From the NCBI GenBank assembly GCA_020631735.1, contig CM036209.1:2653478-2717477 (forward strand): a stretch of DNA of 64,000 bases, in the 5' to 3' direction. The position numbers and the translations under genes were made by a program. This DNA comes from Saccharum officinarum. Its lineage: Eukaryota > Streptophyta > Magnoliopsida > Poales > Poaceae. Every line of letters starts with the position of its first letter. Positions within the stretch are counted from its first letter, which is position 1. Positions 44,890 to 57,803 of this stretch are shown in pieces. The notes under the pieces were generated by a model. The model made no database searches, was not told the origin of the DNA, and worked only from the letters and a program-made list of their open reading frames with translations.

Positions 44890-47800
44890 TATTGTACCCT
44901 TTTAAGACAGGTGTCGCAAGTTCGTCATCGCGGCAAGCATCGTTGTTCACCAGATGTTAGAAGTGTGGGTCTCTGGTGGCTTGCGTACTCAAGAACACTA
45001 GAGAAGACACGTTGATTTATCCTGGTCCGAGGATATGGAGGCCCTATATCCAGTAGTGAGTAGTTCTTTGAGAGTACCCAAATCGGGGGGTTACATCGAA
45101 GGAGAATGAGAGTTTGTTAGGGGATCGCTTGGTGCTATCCTACGGCTCGTTGGCGATGAGAGGTTTCTTCCCCAGTGAGTAAGGAAAATGCTCCTCTCCC
45201 TTGCTAGGTCGCCGGGGGAGGAACACTCTGCTGTTCCTCTTGGTTGCTCGTTGTTCGACTGAACTCAAATTGCTTAGCCCCCCATCTATGGGAGCCAACC
45301 TTCCCCTTATATCCTGAGGAAGGTCAGGTACAAGGTAGTTTGGGGGCTATGGTCTATGGTCTTCGTGCGCTAGGGTCGTGGAGGGTCGTGGAGTCAGGGG
45401 AGCCACGGGCGCCGCCTGACATCGCTAAGGCCCCTGACTCTTGACCACTAGGGTTTGTCTGCTACGGTTCGACCTCCATTGGGTGAGCCTTCTTGAGGCT
45501 TCCTTGGTGTTGAAGGCATCTCGGCTCGGGGGTTGACGAGAGAGCCCGGGAGCCTAGTGCCCCTAGAGCTGGTCGAGCAGTTTGTCCTCTTATGCCATGC
45601 CATCTGCGTGACCTTATTGAGGGAGTGGCCGATAATGCCTTGTTCCCATTGAATGGGTTGGCATCGTGGAGCCCCTGAAGTTGCCGAGACCTTGGAAGCC
45701 CAGCGGGTTGGCCGACGCATGGGGCATCGGTCGCTGGCCTGAGCGCTAGCTCGGGTTGGGGTCGAGCTAGAGTTAGGCTTAGGCTATCGTCGATTCAGAG
45801 CCTAGGGCCTTGGTGAGGCTCCGAGCCCTAAGCAGAGGCTATGGGCATGCTCAGGATCTACCCAAATCTGATCTAGAGGGTATTAAAAGCTCTAGTTTGG
45901 TTTTGGCTAATTGATGAAACCTAGTGTACTAACCACTGTCATTAAGTGATGTACATGAGCTAGGTTGGTACACACCAAGTGGTGGAGCTAGATGATGGTT
46001 ATGGTGATAGAAGTAACCACAAGTGAAGATAAAGTGCTCCAACTTAGAAAAGAAGAAAGAGAAAAGCAAAATGGGCTCAAGGCAAAGGTATATTTGATAG
46101 GGCCATTTTGTTTTACCACGAGGGTGTGAGTGAGTTTAGGATAGATAGCCGTACAATGAAGAGGGGAAAATCATGGTTAAATCAAATATCAAGTGCCACT
46201 AGGTGAAGTCATACATGCATATGTATTATGACCTAGTGTGCTAACATTTAACCCTTAAAAAATTGTTTGAAAAAATGCTAACACACGTGCACTATGGTGA
46301 GACAGTTTGTGGTTAGCAACTTGGAAGCAAGGGTGAAGAGGTTGAAGAGGTAGAAATTGAAAAGGAGAAGGAATAGTGGACCAAACCCTGGTGACCTAGG
46401 GGGTCTGGACCCAGGCCGAGTCTGGTCCGGAGGCAAACCCTAGGCTGAGGGCAGCGAGGCTGGCTCCGGACCTAGTGTTTGGGGGCGTCCGAACGGTCTC
46501 CATTGCGTTTGGTTGAGGCAACAGAAGAGCAGTGCAGGGGCGCGCGAGCTCCAGACCCTGCTTGGCAGGGGCTCCGGACTCGGGTGCGCGAGTCCGGTCG
46601 AGTTGCTAAAAACACGAGGTGGACACGTGGCGAGTTGGGGGACTCCGGACCCTGGTGGTGAGTCCGGTCGCCTAGACCATACCGGGTTCGGTCAGTTTGG
46701 AGCGCTCTGGATGCTCTCTAGAAGGCTTCGGACTCACTCGTGCAGAGGGTCCAGACTTTGACCAAGGCGTCCAGTCCGGAGCATGCGCTGATAGGAGGAG
46801 TTGGCGGCAATGGTCAAATTTGAAGCAAGCGATGACGTGGCAGCGTGTGGTTGGCTCGGGGATGGACTGGACCGGCACTGTTGTGGTACGGACTATGGTC
46901 CAGAGCATGGATCTAGACCTCTTCGAGGAGTCCAATGGCTATGAGTCCTTGGGACTCTATAAATAGATTGTGGTCGGCTCTAGCTCACTCTCTTGCACAT
47001 TCTCATCAGTGATACATCCTTGTGAGCTAAGCCAAACCTCTCCCACTCATATCCTTCATTGATTCATCATCATAGTGAGATTGGGAGTGATCCAAAGTGC
47101 ATTTGCTTGAGTGATTGCATCTAGTGGCACTTGAGGATCGTTCTAGATGCGGTTTTCTTGTTACTCTTGGTGGTTGCCGCCACCTAGATGGCTTGGAGCA
47201 TCTTGTGGTGATTGGCACAAGGTGGAGATTGTTTGTGGCCATCTCGATCATGATTTGTAAGGGGTTCTTGGGCTTATTTCCTAGTGGAGCACCAAAAGCA
47301 CCTCTAATGGATTGCTCGTGACATTGAGCACCCTCATCTTATGTAGGTTCTTACGGCACCCATTTGTTGGGCTTGGTGTGGTGCCAATTAGCTCACGAAC
47401 CACCAAGTGAATCAGCCATCATAATGAGGATGTAGCTTGCTGGCAAGCAAGTAAACCTCAAGATAAATTATGTGTCAATTGGCTCTTTGGTTTTCACTTG
47501 GTGATCATATATTGTCTCTTGCCACGTCGGTATACCCCTTTCTACCTCTCTTGCTTTACTTCTTTTTTACTTGTTGTAGAGGTAGCTTGAGTAGTGTAGC
47601 TCTCTTCTAGTTAGTTGTTTAGCTAGCGAGTTAGTTGAGTAGCTTGGTTAGCTTCTAGTTAGTTGTTAGCTAGCTCAACTAGAGTAGCTTTAGTGACTTA
47701 GTTTTGAGTGTGCCTTAGTGATATTATTTCACTAGAATTGTTGGAATAGGTGACTTGCAACCCTTGTAGAGCTAGAGCAAAAAGCTTCGCTTATTAATTT

Positions 47801-49420
47801 GCTAACACTTGCTCTAGTGTTTTGTAGAAAATTTTATTAGGCTATTCACCCCCCTCTAGCCATTAGGACCTTCTGGTACGTGGAAGCATACCCGATGGGT
47901 ATAACCCTTGAGCCCCCAAGCAATCCTGGTTGGACCGGTCGGGGGGTCTGTTGGTCGAGAGTCTCTCTCCCGGGGACTTAACATACCCCTATTTTTGACT
48001 CTCGTCAATAGGTATTCAATATGTGTGACTTGTGATATCATCTTGAATTCGATAATGTGATGGCATGATCTCCTGGGACTATCACATTATGCTTTGATTC
48101 TGTGGATTTCCCTTCACAGAAATTGTGGATCGTTCAACAGCCAAATCCATTTTGTACTCCATTGCAAATTGGACCGTAATGCCCAAATAGGATGAATATT
48201 CTTGGTATCTAGGGTTGGTACGGGGTTTTATCGTCCTCTAGATATAAGAAGACATTATAAATAGTGCCTTTTAATGAATAAAGAGGGAGGAGGAAGCATT
48301 TTGAAAGATCCAACACTCGCATTTACTTTTGCTTGGTGTTAGATATTCGTCACTATGTATGCGTAGGCCCTCATGTACGAGTGGTAATAATATCTAGATT
48401 TCGAGGAGATGTCCAAATAAACCATACATAAATTTCATCATTCGAATCAAAAGCGTGATTGATTGAGTAAGCGGCTAAATGGTTACTTACGTAGTTAAGG
48501 CAAACATGTACACCTTTAGACTCATTGTATATAGAGGCTTCTTTAAGGTTGTGATCATGCCATTCCTAAAACTAACCAATAAACAATGACCCCTCACCCC
48601 GGTGTTCAACATGGGTGACTTGTATTTAATCAACTTCCTCCCCGACAACATATGACATGTCTTCAAAAATACTAAGCACAATGGTAGCAGTCACCTTGAG
48701 CACCCTAGTGCCTATGAACTACATGGCTCATACAATAGCAACCAATTGTTCCTATGCCAACAACCATTTCACCATGGTGGAGGTGAGCACTGACGAGAGT
48801 CAAACATAGGGGTACACTAAGTCCCCGAGGGAGGGAGAGCCGACCAACGGACCCCCGACCGATCTCCTAGATCACCCGAGGGCTTAGGGATATACCCATT
48901 GGGTACACTCGTGCGCACCCTCTGGAAGGAGTCAGGGAGAGCCTAAGCACGCCCGTGGCCATTGCTCGGGGCTCGAGGGCTCGCTAAGGCCCCAGACTGT
49001 CGAGCGATGGCAGCCCAAGCCTGACTCCAACCTAGCGCATACCTAAGCCAGTGCTCAGGCGACGAACTGATGTCCCGAGCCATGGGCAACTAACCAGGCT
49101 TCTGGCGCCCAGCAGACACGAAGATGCCATGCCATCCGCCCATTCAATAGGCTAGAAGCCTTGTCAGCGACTTCTTCGACAATGTTGTAATCCCCAATTG
49201 GGCACTCCTTAACACGAAGAAAACTATACTGCTAGACGTAGGGCTTAGAAGCTTGAACTAGGATAGATCATCATGTCCCTCTTATGTTTTTGAGTGTCCA
49301 AGCCACCAGAGACCCACACATCGACTTCTGATGAACAACTACGATGCTCGCCACGGTTACAAACCTATGACAAGCACCTATGCCCTCTATTAGTCATATG
49401 ATTGCATAGTGCACGATTAT
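44890..49420. mobile_element. Large inverted-repeat structure of transposon origin
   Basis: The left arm (about 44930-45880, continuing at 47877-48010 after a nested LTR) is the inverse of the right arm (about 48785-49400). Shared landmarks are GTGTGGGTCTCTGGTGGCTTG, AGGCTTAGGC-type GC-rich text, GGGTATA(A/T)CCCTTGAGCCCC-like sequence, GGGGGTCTGTTGGTCG and ATTTTTGACTCTCGTCA. About 770 bp lies between the arms. It includes a TATAAATAG and an AATAAA but no gene. It could be two LTRs of one family in opposite orientation or the arms of a foldback element; no transposase was found. Confidence 0.6.
45885..47876 (+). mobile_element. Probable solo LTR, Copia (SIRE/Maximus-like)
   Basis: It begins near GCTCTAGTTTGGTTTTGGCTAA and ends near TTCACCCCCCTCTAGCCATT, wording typical of grass SIRE-type Copia LTRs, and lacks internal coding sequence. 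It interrupts the left arm of the inverted-repeat structure, whose halves rejoin cleanly if about 2 kb is removed. Exact ends are uncertain; GGTA flanks both sides. Confidence 0.5.
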
Positions 49421-50039
49421 TCCAACCGATCTCAACATGATATCCTAGTGTGGTGGCCCTCTACCACATGATCGTCGCTATATTTAGTCTTCTAAATTAT
49501 GTTGGACTAACTAAAATTGTTATTGTTTCATATATTATTTTACCGTATTGTGTTTTTTGAGTGCTATTGTGGGATTGAAGTTATTTTGTTTTACTGCCAT
49601 TTACTGGCATGGTTTTATTCCATTCTATATGTATGTGCCGATAAAATACTTAATAAACATAAAATCTCACCAGTATTACTTTGGAGATAGGAAAATTTTC
49701 ACACACCTTCATTGTAGTAGCCATTACTAAATATCAACATGTTTTGCTCAACTAATGTTTCTAAATTCACAAAGAATTCCAAAAGGTTTCAAAAACATAT
49801 TGAGAAATCAGTCTCCTAACCTAGTCATCGACTTCTTTAAAAGTGCCATGTTCACTTGTCTAGTGTCACTTCTTCTATGCACTCTAGACTCACTGGCCTT
49901 CACGCTAAAATCAATATGGGAGGTTAACTCTACACAAGACAACATACTGAACCTTTATTCATTTATATAGATTTGTATAAGGTACTCACACTTCTTTATG
50001 TGGCTAACTTAGCACCTTTCTCTTTATGCCATCCTACCA

Positions 50040-51185
50040 CTGTATGCCACTACTTGTCTTCTCCTTAGGTTAGTTCCTACACGGTGAAGGGCACCCCTAT
50101 TTTGTAGTGTTAAATGACCTATAAGATTGTACCATATGGCACATTACCCACTCTTCTAACAAAATATCTATACTCTATAGTGTTCCTCGTTACAAAAATA
50201 TCTAGTTCTAAAATATTCCATACTCTAGCATGATTAGTATCCTCTTTGTTTTCCTATAGTTGTTTGGCATATTTCATATTCTATAACTTATGTATCTATT
50301 TGGCATATTTGAGAAGCAAGAAATGTTGTTTGGAATGGAGAAAGTTGGTTCCTTAGCTTAGTCCCTACATGGTGAATGGCCCCTGTTTGTAGTATTAAAT
50401 GACCTCTAAGATGTACCATGTGGCACATTACACACTCTTCTTTACTTCTCCTTAGCTTAGTCCCTACATGGTGAAGGGCACCCTATCTGCAGTATTAAAT
50501 GATCTAGGATTATATCATGTGGCACATTACACACTCTTATCTATACTCTATAATTTTCCTCATCCTTACTAGATATTTTTGTGATGCCAAAAATATTAGT
50601 TCTAGAATATTTTCATACTCTAGCATGATTAGTATCCTTTTTGTTTGGTTAATTTGGCACATTCCATACTCAATAACTTATGTGACAAGATTTACTATAT
50701 CTGTTTGGTATATTTGGGAAGAAATGTTGTTTAGAACGGAGAAAGTTAGTTCTTTAGCTTAGTCTCTATGAATGACACCCCTATTTGTAGTGTTAAATGA
50801 CCTCTTAGGATGTACCATGTGGCACATCACACATTCTTCTTGACTTATCCAACTTAGTCCTTACATGGTGAAGGGCACCCCTAATTGTAGTGTTAAATGA
50901 GCTATAGGATTGTACCATGTGGCACATTACACACTCTTCTAACAAAATATCTATACCCTATAATTTTCTTCATCCTTAGTAGATATTTTTGTGATGCCAA
51001 AAATATCTAGTTCTAGAATATTTCATACTATAGCATGATTAGTGTCCTTTTTGTTTTTCTATAACTGTTTTGGCATATTCCATACCCTATAACTTATGAC
51101 AAGCTTTACTATGTTTGTTTGGCATATTCTGGAAGCAAGAAGTGTTGTTGGGAATGGAGAAAGTTGGTTTCATCCATAGTGCATT
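50040..51185 (+). repeat. Tandem repeat of about 390 bp, roughly three copies
   Basis: The landmark TTAGTCCCTACATGGTGAA with GGGCACCCCTA and GTGTTAAATGA recurs at about 50068, 50358, 50457, 50757 and 50845. This gives an alternating 290/100-bp spacing, a composite unit of about 390 bp. TGCCAAAAATAT and GGAGAAAGTTGGTT recur once per unit. No coding potential. Confidence 0.8.
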
Positions 51186-51189
51186 ACCG

Positions 51190-52436
51190 AGAAGGTAAAA
51201 GCACATGTAGAAGTGGTATTTTTGGCACATGTTTGTACCATATATGCATCTTCTCATGGGTGTGAACCTAATTTATCCATAGTAAAAAGGGTTTTGTCGC
51301 TGGTTGGATGGCTAATGGTTTATGTGGATGTGGCCATTGATGATCATAGGCATTGGTATTGCGATTGGAAAACATTGAGGGTCTTTCATATCCACTTGTT
51401 GCTAGAAAATGGATAGAATTACAAATGTTTAAATGACATAATCTTTGGTGATTTGTCATGATGTTTACTTTGTAAAGGAGCATAATCTTCATTGATAAAT
51501 TGTGGCCTTAGATTGCTTAAATCTTGTCAGGAAGATATAGTCTCTTGTAATGGATAGGTATGGTCCCATGTTGGATTGGTTATCTAGGAGATAAAATATA
51601 TTGCATCTAGGACTTCTATCTCAAATGTCCTTGTCAAAAGGTGGTGTAACTAGGCAGGACACGTAATTGCTAAAGTAGCTGATCAATATAATGGTCATAT
51701 TTGGCTTGATGAGGTTCCTGAGCTCATCTAAGCCACCCTATGTAACGAATGGTTAAATCTTTATAACCTATATAGATGGAACCCACTAAAAATCATTAAC
51801 TCTTATTTCTCTACTACCACGTTGCTCCATGTTACCTCAAGTTCTTATCTCCGTCATATCATCTTGTTCATTCAGATCTATCCATCCATGTGGCAAAAGA
51901 ATTGAATAGTCAGTGAGATTATGTTCATCATCCTCTCACTAACCATTCATTGCTATTTCTATGGTGCACGACATGACCTCTTTGACTTCCTCACCTATCA
52001 CTTGACATCTCACTCTAACCTAGTCTCCTTTACATCGGATCCTTTCCAATTCCAATACTATATATGCATGGAAGATGTAATGATCTTTGTTAATTAATTT
52101 TTGTCATAATCACCTTCATAAAACCATCTCCATTACTCTCCACTTCCTCTACTTTTTTGGTAACCGCACTTCCTCCACTCATGCAGGGCCATTGTTCCTT
52201 TTAGTTTCTACCATAATACTCAATTTCTTCTCTCTCTCTCTGTAATATGTACATATATACATGCACAATGCTCTGAGCTTATGCTTCTTCTCCATGTTGG
52301 TTTCTAAATTCTGAAATGACTGATGCTCAACAATTTTGGTTGATGTCCATCCTAATATTTCTAATATTGTACTATTTTAAAAACTTCTGGTCTAAGTCTT
52401 GGAGCATTGTCTTATGCAACAAAAAGATGTCATAAG
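51190..52436. other. Non-genic stretch
   Basis: Nothing recognised apart from a CT microsatellite near 52228-52242 (TCTCTCTCTCTCTG). Confidence 0.4.
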
Positions 52437-54039
52437 TGTTGACAGTCACTAACACCCATTTTGACCATCATCATTTCACCCAAAAGCATGATAAAGTGAG
52501 GTAAATCATCATCACATGTGTAGAATTTTGTTTATAATTTACCTAGTTCCACTTATGCTTGTAGAATTATTTGTATGCAGGAAATTTGAGCAAAAATAAG
52601 CAAAAAGGTGACAAATATGGATACATGGAGAAAGTGGACATGGCAGGTGGGCCAGGGGCCCACATGCCACGCTGGCCGGGCCTACTTGGGCACCGCCTGA
52701 TGCCACCTTGGCACTGTCCATATCACCGATCCGTGGGAGATGCTCCACAAGCTCTCCCATGCATTGATCTAAGTCGGTTTCAACCAATGGACAAGATGGA
52801 GTTGAAGCAGATCCACCAGCCCACCATCATAGAGTTGGGAGACTCCAACTGACCTTGGAACCGACCTCCTGTCCAAATCTTCACACGTGCCACACTCCTA
52901 CAACCGCCTTTGGGAGCCAACCAACATCGTAGGATGCAAAGGCGGTGCATCCTAGGGTTGGTCGGCGCCCTCTAGCCGCCGCTCGGCTCCCTCCTGTGGC
53001 CACCGACCTCCTGGATGCCTACAAGTATCCCTCCCCTCACTCTACACTATAAATAGAGGGTGTGGAGCTCGGTGGAGAAGTGCCCCATTCATTTCCAAGC
53101 TCTCCAAGCTTCTCTTAGCTTTCTAGCTTAGCATTAGCAATAGAGTAGTAGTCTAGTAGTCGAGTAGAGCAAGAGCGGACTTCTCTCGGAGTCCAGAAGA
53201 GCCTTCTAGGTCTAGTATAGCTCTTATGTAATTCTTTCATTTAGCATTTACTTTATTTAGTATTTATATTCAGTACTTTATTCTAGTATATTGCTTTGCT
53301 TTACTTAAGTTCTAGTTCAATAGTGTTCATCATTAGTGAGCTTAGGTGCTTATTGTTTGGCATTAGTAGCATAGGTTATCTCTTAATTAGTAGCTATTTG
53401 TTAGTATTGGTTCCACCGTCTGGTTAGGGTGCTTTGATCTCATTTCATCGGAGCTCGGATCGAAGTAGTAAGTTTATAGATTAAGCATGGTGCTTAGGCT
53501 ATAGATTACCTGTGGATACGGCTAGGCCTCGGGATAGATTGTGGTAGGTGGCAAGTGGTGATAACCTTGTCCATCCTCTTTATTCCACCATGATAGGTCT
53601 AGTTATTAAATTGTAGGGCTCATGGCAGACCTTGTCTATTTAACTCTCCTAGTTGGCGGGCTGGCTGTTCCTCAAAGTACTAGCGCATTTCTCCTAGTCA
53701 TTAGTTTACCCTTAGTTACTTGAAAGATAAATCGCTCACTCTCCCACCTAGCTATAGTTACTTGAAAGATAAATCGCTCGCTCTCCCACCTAGCTATCTC
53801 TAGTATAGCTTGTTTAATAGTTTAGTTTAGGTAGTTCACATTCGACTTCCACTATCATTCACCTACCTAGGATACACTTAGGCTTCCCTTAGCAATCTAC
53901 CAGTAAATATAAATTCTAGCCTTCCGCCTTCCTGTGGGAAAAATATAAATTTGACACTCGGTACTCACCGAGCGAAGTGCTACGCGATAGTTATGCGCGC
54001 TTGCGGAATTCCTCCAATAGTTGTTAAGAAGTATCAACA
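52437..54039 (+). mobile_element. 5' LTR of Athila-like Ty3/gypsy element (1,603 bp)
   Basis: It begins TGTTGACAGTCAC and ends GTATCAACA, a TGTTGA/TCAACA inversion. It is matched along most of its length by the second copy at 57804-59188 in the same orientation. A TATA box sits at 53048. A TAGCTTAG/AGTAGTCTAGTAG-rich leader follows. Confidence 0.88.
53048..53055 (+). promoter_or_regulatory. TATA box of the Athila-like LTR
   Basis: TATAAATA follows CTCTACAC. The other LTR has TATAGATA at the matching place (about 58410), a one-base change. Confidence 0.65.
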
Positions 54040-54047
54040 AACATTTC

Positions 54048-54066
54048 TGGTGCCGTTGTCGGGGAA
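54048..54066 (+). promoter_or_regulatory. Primer binding site, Athila type
   Basis: TGGTGCCGTTGTCGGGGAA lies eight bases after the LTR end. It is a near match to the TGGCGCCGTTGCCGGGGA site used by Athila-clade elements. Confidence 0.85.
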
Positions 54067-54172
54067 GGCAACTAGCCTCAAATTTATATTGCTAGTCTTG
54101 CTAACTTGTCTTTTAGTTATCCTAAGTAGTTTATCCTTTTTTCTTCATACCCTATCACTACCCTACACGATC

Positions 54173-55432
54173 ATGGGCAACAAGTTCATTCGTGATTTTT
54201 CTGCACCCTCAGCTGCTAATGTAGCCACCGAACCAATGTTATCAATGGGGACGCTAATTTTGAGCTTAAGCCAGCGTTAATTATGATGGTTCAAGCTAGT
54301 CCATTTTGTGGGAAAGCCCATGAGGATGCAAATGTTCACCTCCAATACTTTTTGGAGATATGTAGCACATTCACCATTAAGGGAGTGAACCAAGAGGCTA
54401 TACGTCTTCACCTTTTCCCCTTCTCTTTGTTAGGAAAGGCTAAGCAATGGTTTTACTCGAACCGCAATGCTATAGACACATGGGACAAGTGTTCCTAACG
54501 CTTTTCTAGTCAAGTTTTTTCCTATGGGGAAGACTAATGCTCTTCGTAATAAGATCTCTAGTTTTCAACAACTAGCAAATGAATCAATTCCTAAGGCTTG
54601 AGAATGAATGCAAGAGTACGTCTCTGCATGCCCACACCATGGCATGAAGGACTGGCTTTTGATCTAGAACTTCTACCATGGATTAGTGCCATTAGATAGG
54701 AGCCATTTAGATGCTGCTGCTGGTGGAGCATTCTTTTGGCTAAGTGTTGCAAATGCTAAGACACTGATCAAGAAGATGGTTTCCAACCATGGATGGAGCG
54801 ACGATCGACTCCAACCTCATAAACAAGGTATGCATTCAGTTAAAGAAACTGACATGCTTGCACCTAAGATGGATCTGCTCGCAAAGCGAGTAGAACATTA
54901 TGAGAAGGTGAGTGCCCAAGAGACACTCAAAGCCATAGAATCCCACATGACTTGTGAAGTCTGTGGAGATGTTGGACATTCGGGCAATTCCTGTCCCGAA
55001 ACCCAGGAAGACCTCAACTTTGTCAACACTGACAACGGTTTTCGTCCACCACAACACCAAGGATGGAATCAGCGCTCCAACAATCAGGGAGGTAACAATT
55101 ATTACTCTTCTCAATGCATGAATAATCAAGGTAATAATAGTTATGCTTTCCTTAAAGATCTTGTTTATAGCAATGGTAGAATGACTGATAGCATTAATAA
55201 AAAGTTGCATGCTCATGACAAGATGTTGGAAAATATAAATGCTAAATTGGATGAGTTTTCTTTTGCTTTAAAGAATCAACTTAGTTTCAATAAGATGATA
55301 GAGACCCAATTAGCTCAAATTGTTGCTGATATCCCATCCTATGAAAAAGATAGAATTCCTGGCAAACCTGAAGGAACCATGGAGACAACCAACCTTGTTA
55401 CAACAAGGTATGACTTTTCTAAAAATGGTTAG
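54173..55432 (+). pseudogene. gag: Athila-like gag, degenerate
   Basis: Starts MGNKFIRDFSAP. After a one-base shift near 54245 it continues FELKPALIMMVQASPF and the plant retrotransposon gag core LFPFSLLGKAKQWFYS. In-frame stops from G-to-A or C-to-T changes occur near 54600 (two TGA) and 54665 (TAG). The C-terminal part (54686-55432) stays open with a zinc knuckle CEVCGDVGHSGNSC (C-X2-C-X4-H-X4-C) and an Asn/Gly/Gln-rich stretch. Such transitions at possible methylation sites are typical of old silenced elements. Confidence 0.85.
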
Positions 55433-55867
55433 GGGTTTCCTATTAAGAAAGGTGATCCTGGGAACCCTGTCATTACTTGCTTCATAGGACCCCATACTTT
55501 TCATAATGCCATTTGTGATCTAGAGTCTAGTATTAACATCATGTCTAAGGAAACTTATGATAGATTGTTTTACACTCCCTTAGCTCCAACTTCAGTTTAC
55601 CTACAGCTAGCCGACCAATATATCTGTTATCTTGAGGGAGTAGCCACTGATTTATTAGTTAAAGTTAGGAGTGCTTATGTTCCAATAGATTTTATGATCT
55701 TAGACATGGGCAACACTGAGGATGCATCTTTAATCCTTGGTCATTCTTTCCTTAATACTGCAAATGCTTGTATATATGTGGCCTCTGGGCAAATCCAATT
55801 CCACTTTGCTGGAAGAAAAGAAATATTTGCTTTTGCTTCTGGACAACCCCTCTTTGATGAGAAATAG
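55433..55867 (+). pseudogene. Athila-like protease region, no RT downstream
   Basis: Aspartic-protease-like block DLESSINIMSKETYDRL (active-site DLGAS altered to DLESS), then LQLADQYICYLEGVATDLLVKV, VPIDFMILDM and LILGHSFLNTANACI, in the order of Athila proteases. The frame closes at 55865 with lysine-rich text following. No reverse transcriptase, RNase H or integrase follows. Confidence 0.8.
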
Positions 55868-57803
55868 GAAAAGAAGAAGCATCCGAAGAGAATCAAGATG
55901 AAGAAACCAAAGCTGATTAAAGAATCAGAGAAGCCTATCAAGAAGAAGAATTGAAAGAGGTGGCATAAAAAGAAAGATCCGTCCTCAAATTTGTCATTCC
56001 CTGATCCTGACAAGGCCTCTGAGGTGGAACAAGAGGAAATGCCTCCGCCCAAGGACGAATGACCTTGAGCCCGTCAAAAAGGTAAGTTCCCCATCTATTG
56101 CATTTATTTACCGCATTTCATTAGTTGCATCTCATATTTAAATTTCCAATAAATTTGCTTTGCATTGCATGATAGGTTAGTTGCACTTAGCTACTCTATG
56201 TTAATAAATAAAGTTTTGTAGTAGCTATGCATGATAGTATAGATTTGCATTTTAAAAAAACACATATAAAAAAATTTAATAATAATGAATAAAAATAAAT
56301 AATAATCAGTAGTATCCATACTGAGTAAGTTATCTAGTAGTAATAGGTTTGGTTATTTAGTTATTTATGCATTCCAGTAGTATTAGTTAGTCAATAAAAA
56401 AGAGAATCAAAAGAGCTGCCAGAAGACATTTCAACTTATGCAAAAGGAAAGCTTGGGGGAGACATCTCTCCCCACTTGGGTATGAAAATCTTAAACCCTC
56501 TCTTACATTCATGTTTGTTTTACATGTCAATAATCATGATCATAGAATGTAGAGAGGAGTGCCTTGAAATTTATTTTAAAAGAAACTCTGCTCTAATAAA
56601 ATGATGATAATTTAATTGGAGATGATGAAAAGTTGCTATGTGATACTTTGCAAAAGCTTGTCATACAACCTTATACTTCTTAAGCTTTGAGCATGATAAC
56701 TTAGAGTTCATCTTAAGTTGAATGCTTTCGTGGGTTGCAAATGCTAGAACCAAGAATAGGCTCTTGTGTGATATGTTGTAACCATGATTAGAGTAAATCT
56801 TTGAACCTATCTGAGGAATGGTAAAAATAGCCTAGAGTTTTGTTTTGCAAAATGCTAAAACTCTCTTGCTAGAAGTTTCTCAATGGTGATAAATTCCTAC
56901 CAAAGCCAAATACATATTCATTCATACATGATAGCCACTATAAAAGCTGCTTGTTTGTTTTGAGCTTTTTCAATCCTTGTTGATCTGAGTAGAGAAATTT
57001 GTCATGCTTTTTGATCAAGATCATGTACACCCACATATTTATGCTATTCCTACACTGGGAATGCGCAACCATATATGCTTTCCATACATTGTTGCTCTAT
57101 GAGAATCAAAGTTACCTCTCTAGCTATCTTACATCAAAAGAGAGGCATGGGCTACAGAAAAAGAAAGTGAGAGAGAATAAAAGAGCAAAAAGCTCTAGTA
57201 TTAAAAAAGAGAAAAATAAAAGTAGCCATGCCCTCTCAAAAAGAAGCTAGAGAAGGGAAACTTCTCAAAGGAGTACCACTTCCACCAAATATACCACAAA
57301 CATGCACATCTTGATCAATTAGTATGATTTGTTGCTCCTTGTGATCCAAGTGTTTGACTTAGCAATATATTCAATTCAAGTAGGCTATGCTTTTATCCCC
57401 TACCTTGAGGTCCACATAAGCTTTAGAATAGAAATTAAGGCTAAAATCTATGGCCTTGGTAAGATTTCAAACACCATTGAGTGACTTGAGTGTACCAAGG
57501 CAAGTTTTCTTTTCAAAATCTATTGAAAACCTCGAGAAAGTTTGAGCTAAACCAAAGTAGACAAAAAGTATCTATCTAGCTACACACTCTTGCAATTGCT
57601 TGTGTCAAGTGAAAGCTATAAGTCCCACATTCTAAGACCGATGGTGAATTTCTAAGTGCTAACATGTTCAACTCAAGAGATAGTATTTGTTTGTATATAA
57701 GTTTCTGCAGGGCGTTACATAGTAGCAACTCCTGATCCAACACCTATTCCATGCTAAACCCACATCTTTGCTGAGGACAGCAAAGGGGTATCTTAGGGGA
57801 GCT
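55868..57803 (+). other. Non-coding 3' internal region and polypurine tract of the Athila-like element
   Basis: About 1.9 kb without domain sequence where pol would normally lie. A perfect donor AAAAAG|GTAAGT occurs at 56081. The polypurine tract (AAAGGGGTATCTTAGGGGAG) stands directly before the 3' LTR at 57804. Confidence 0.7.
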
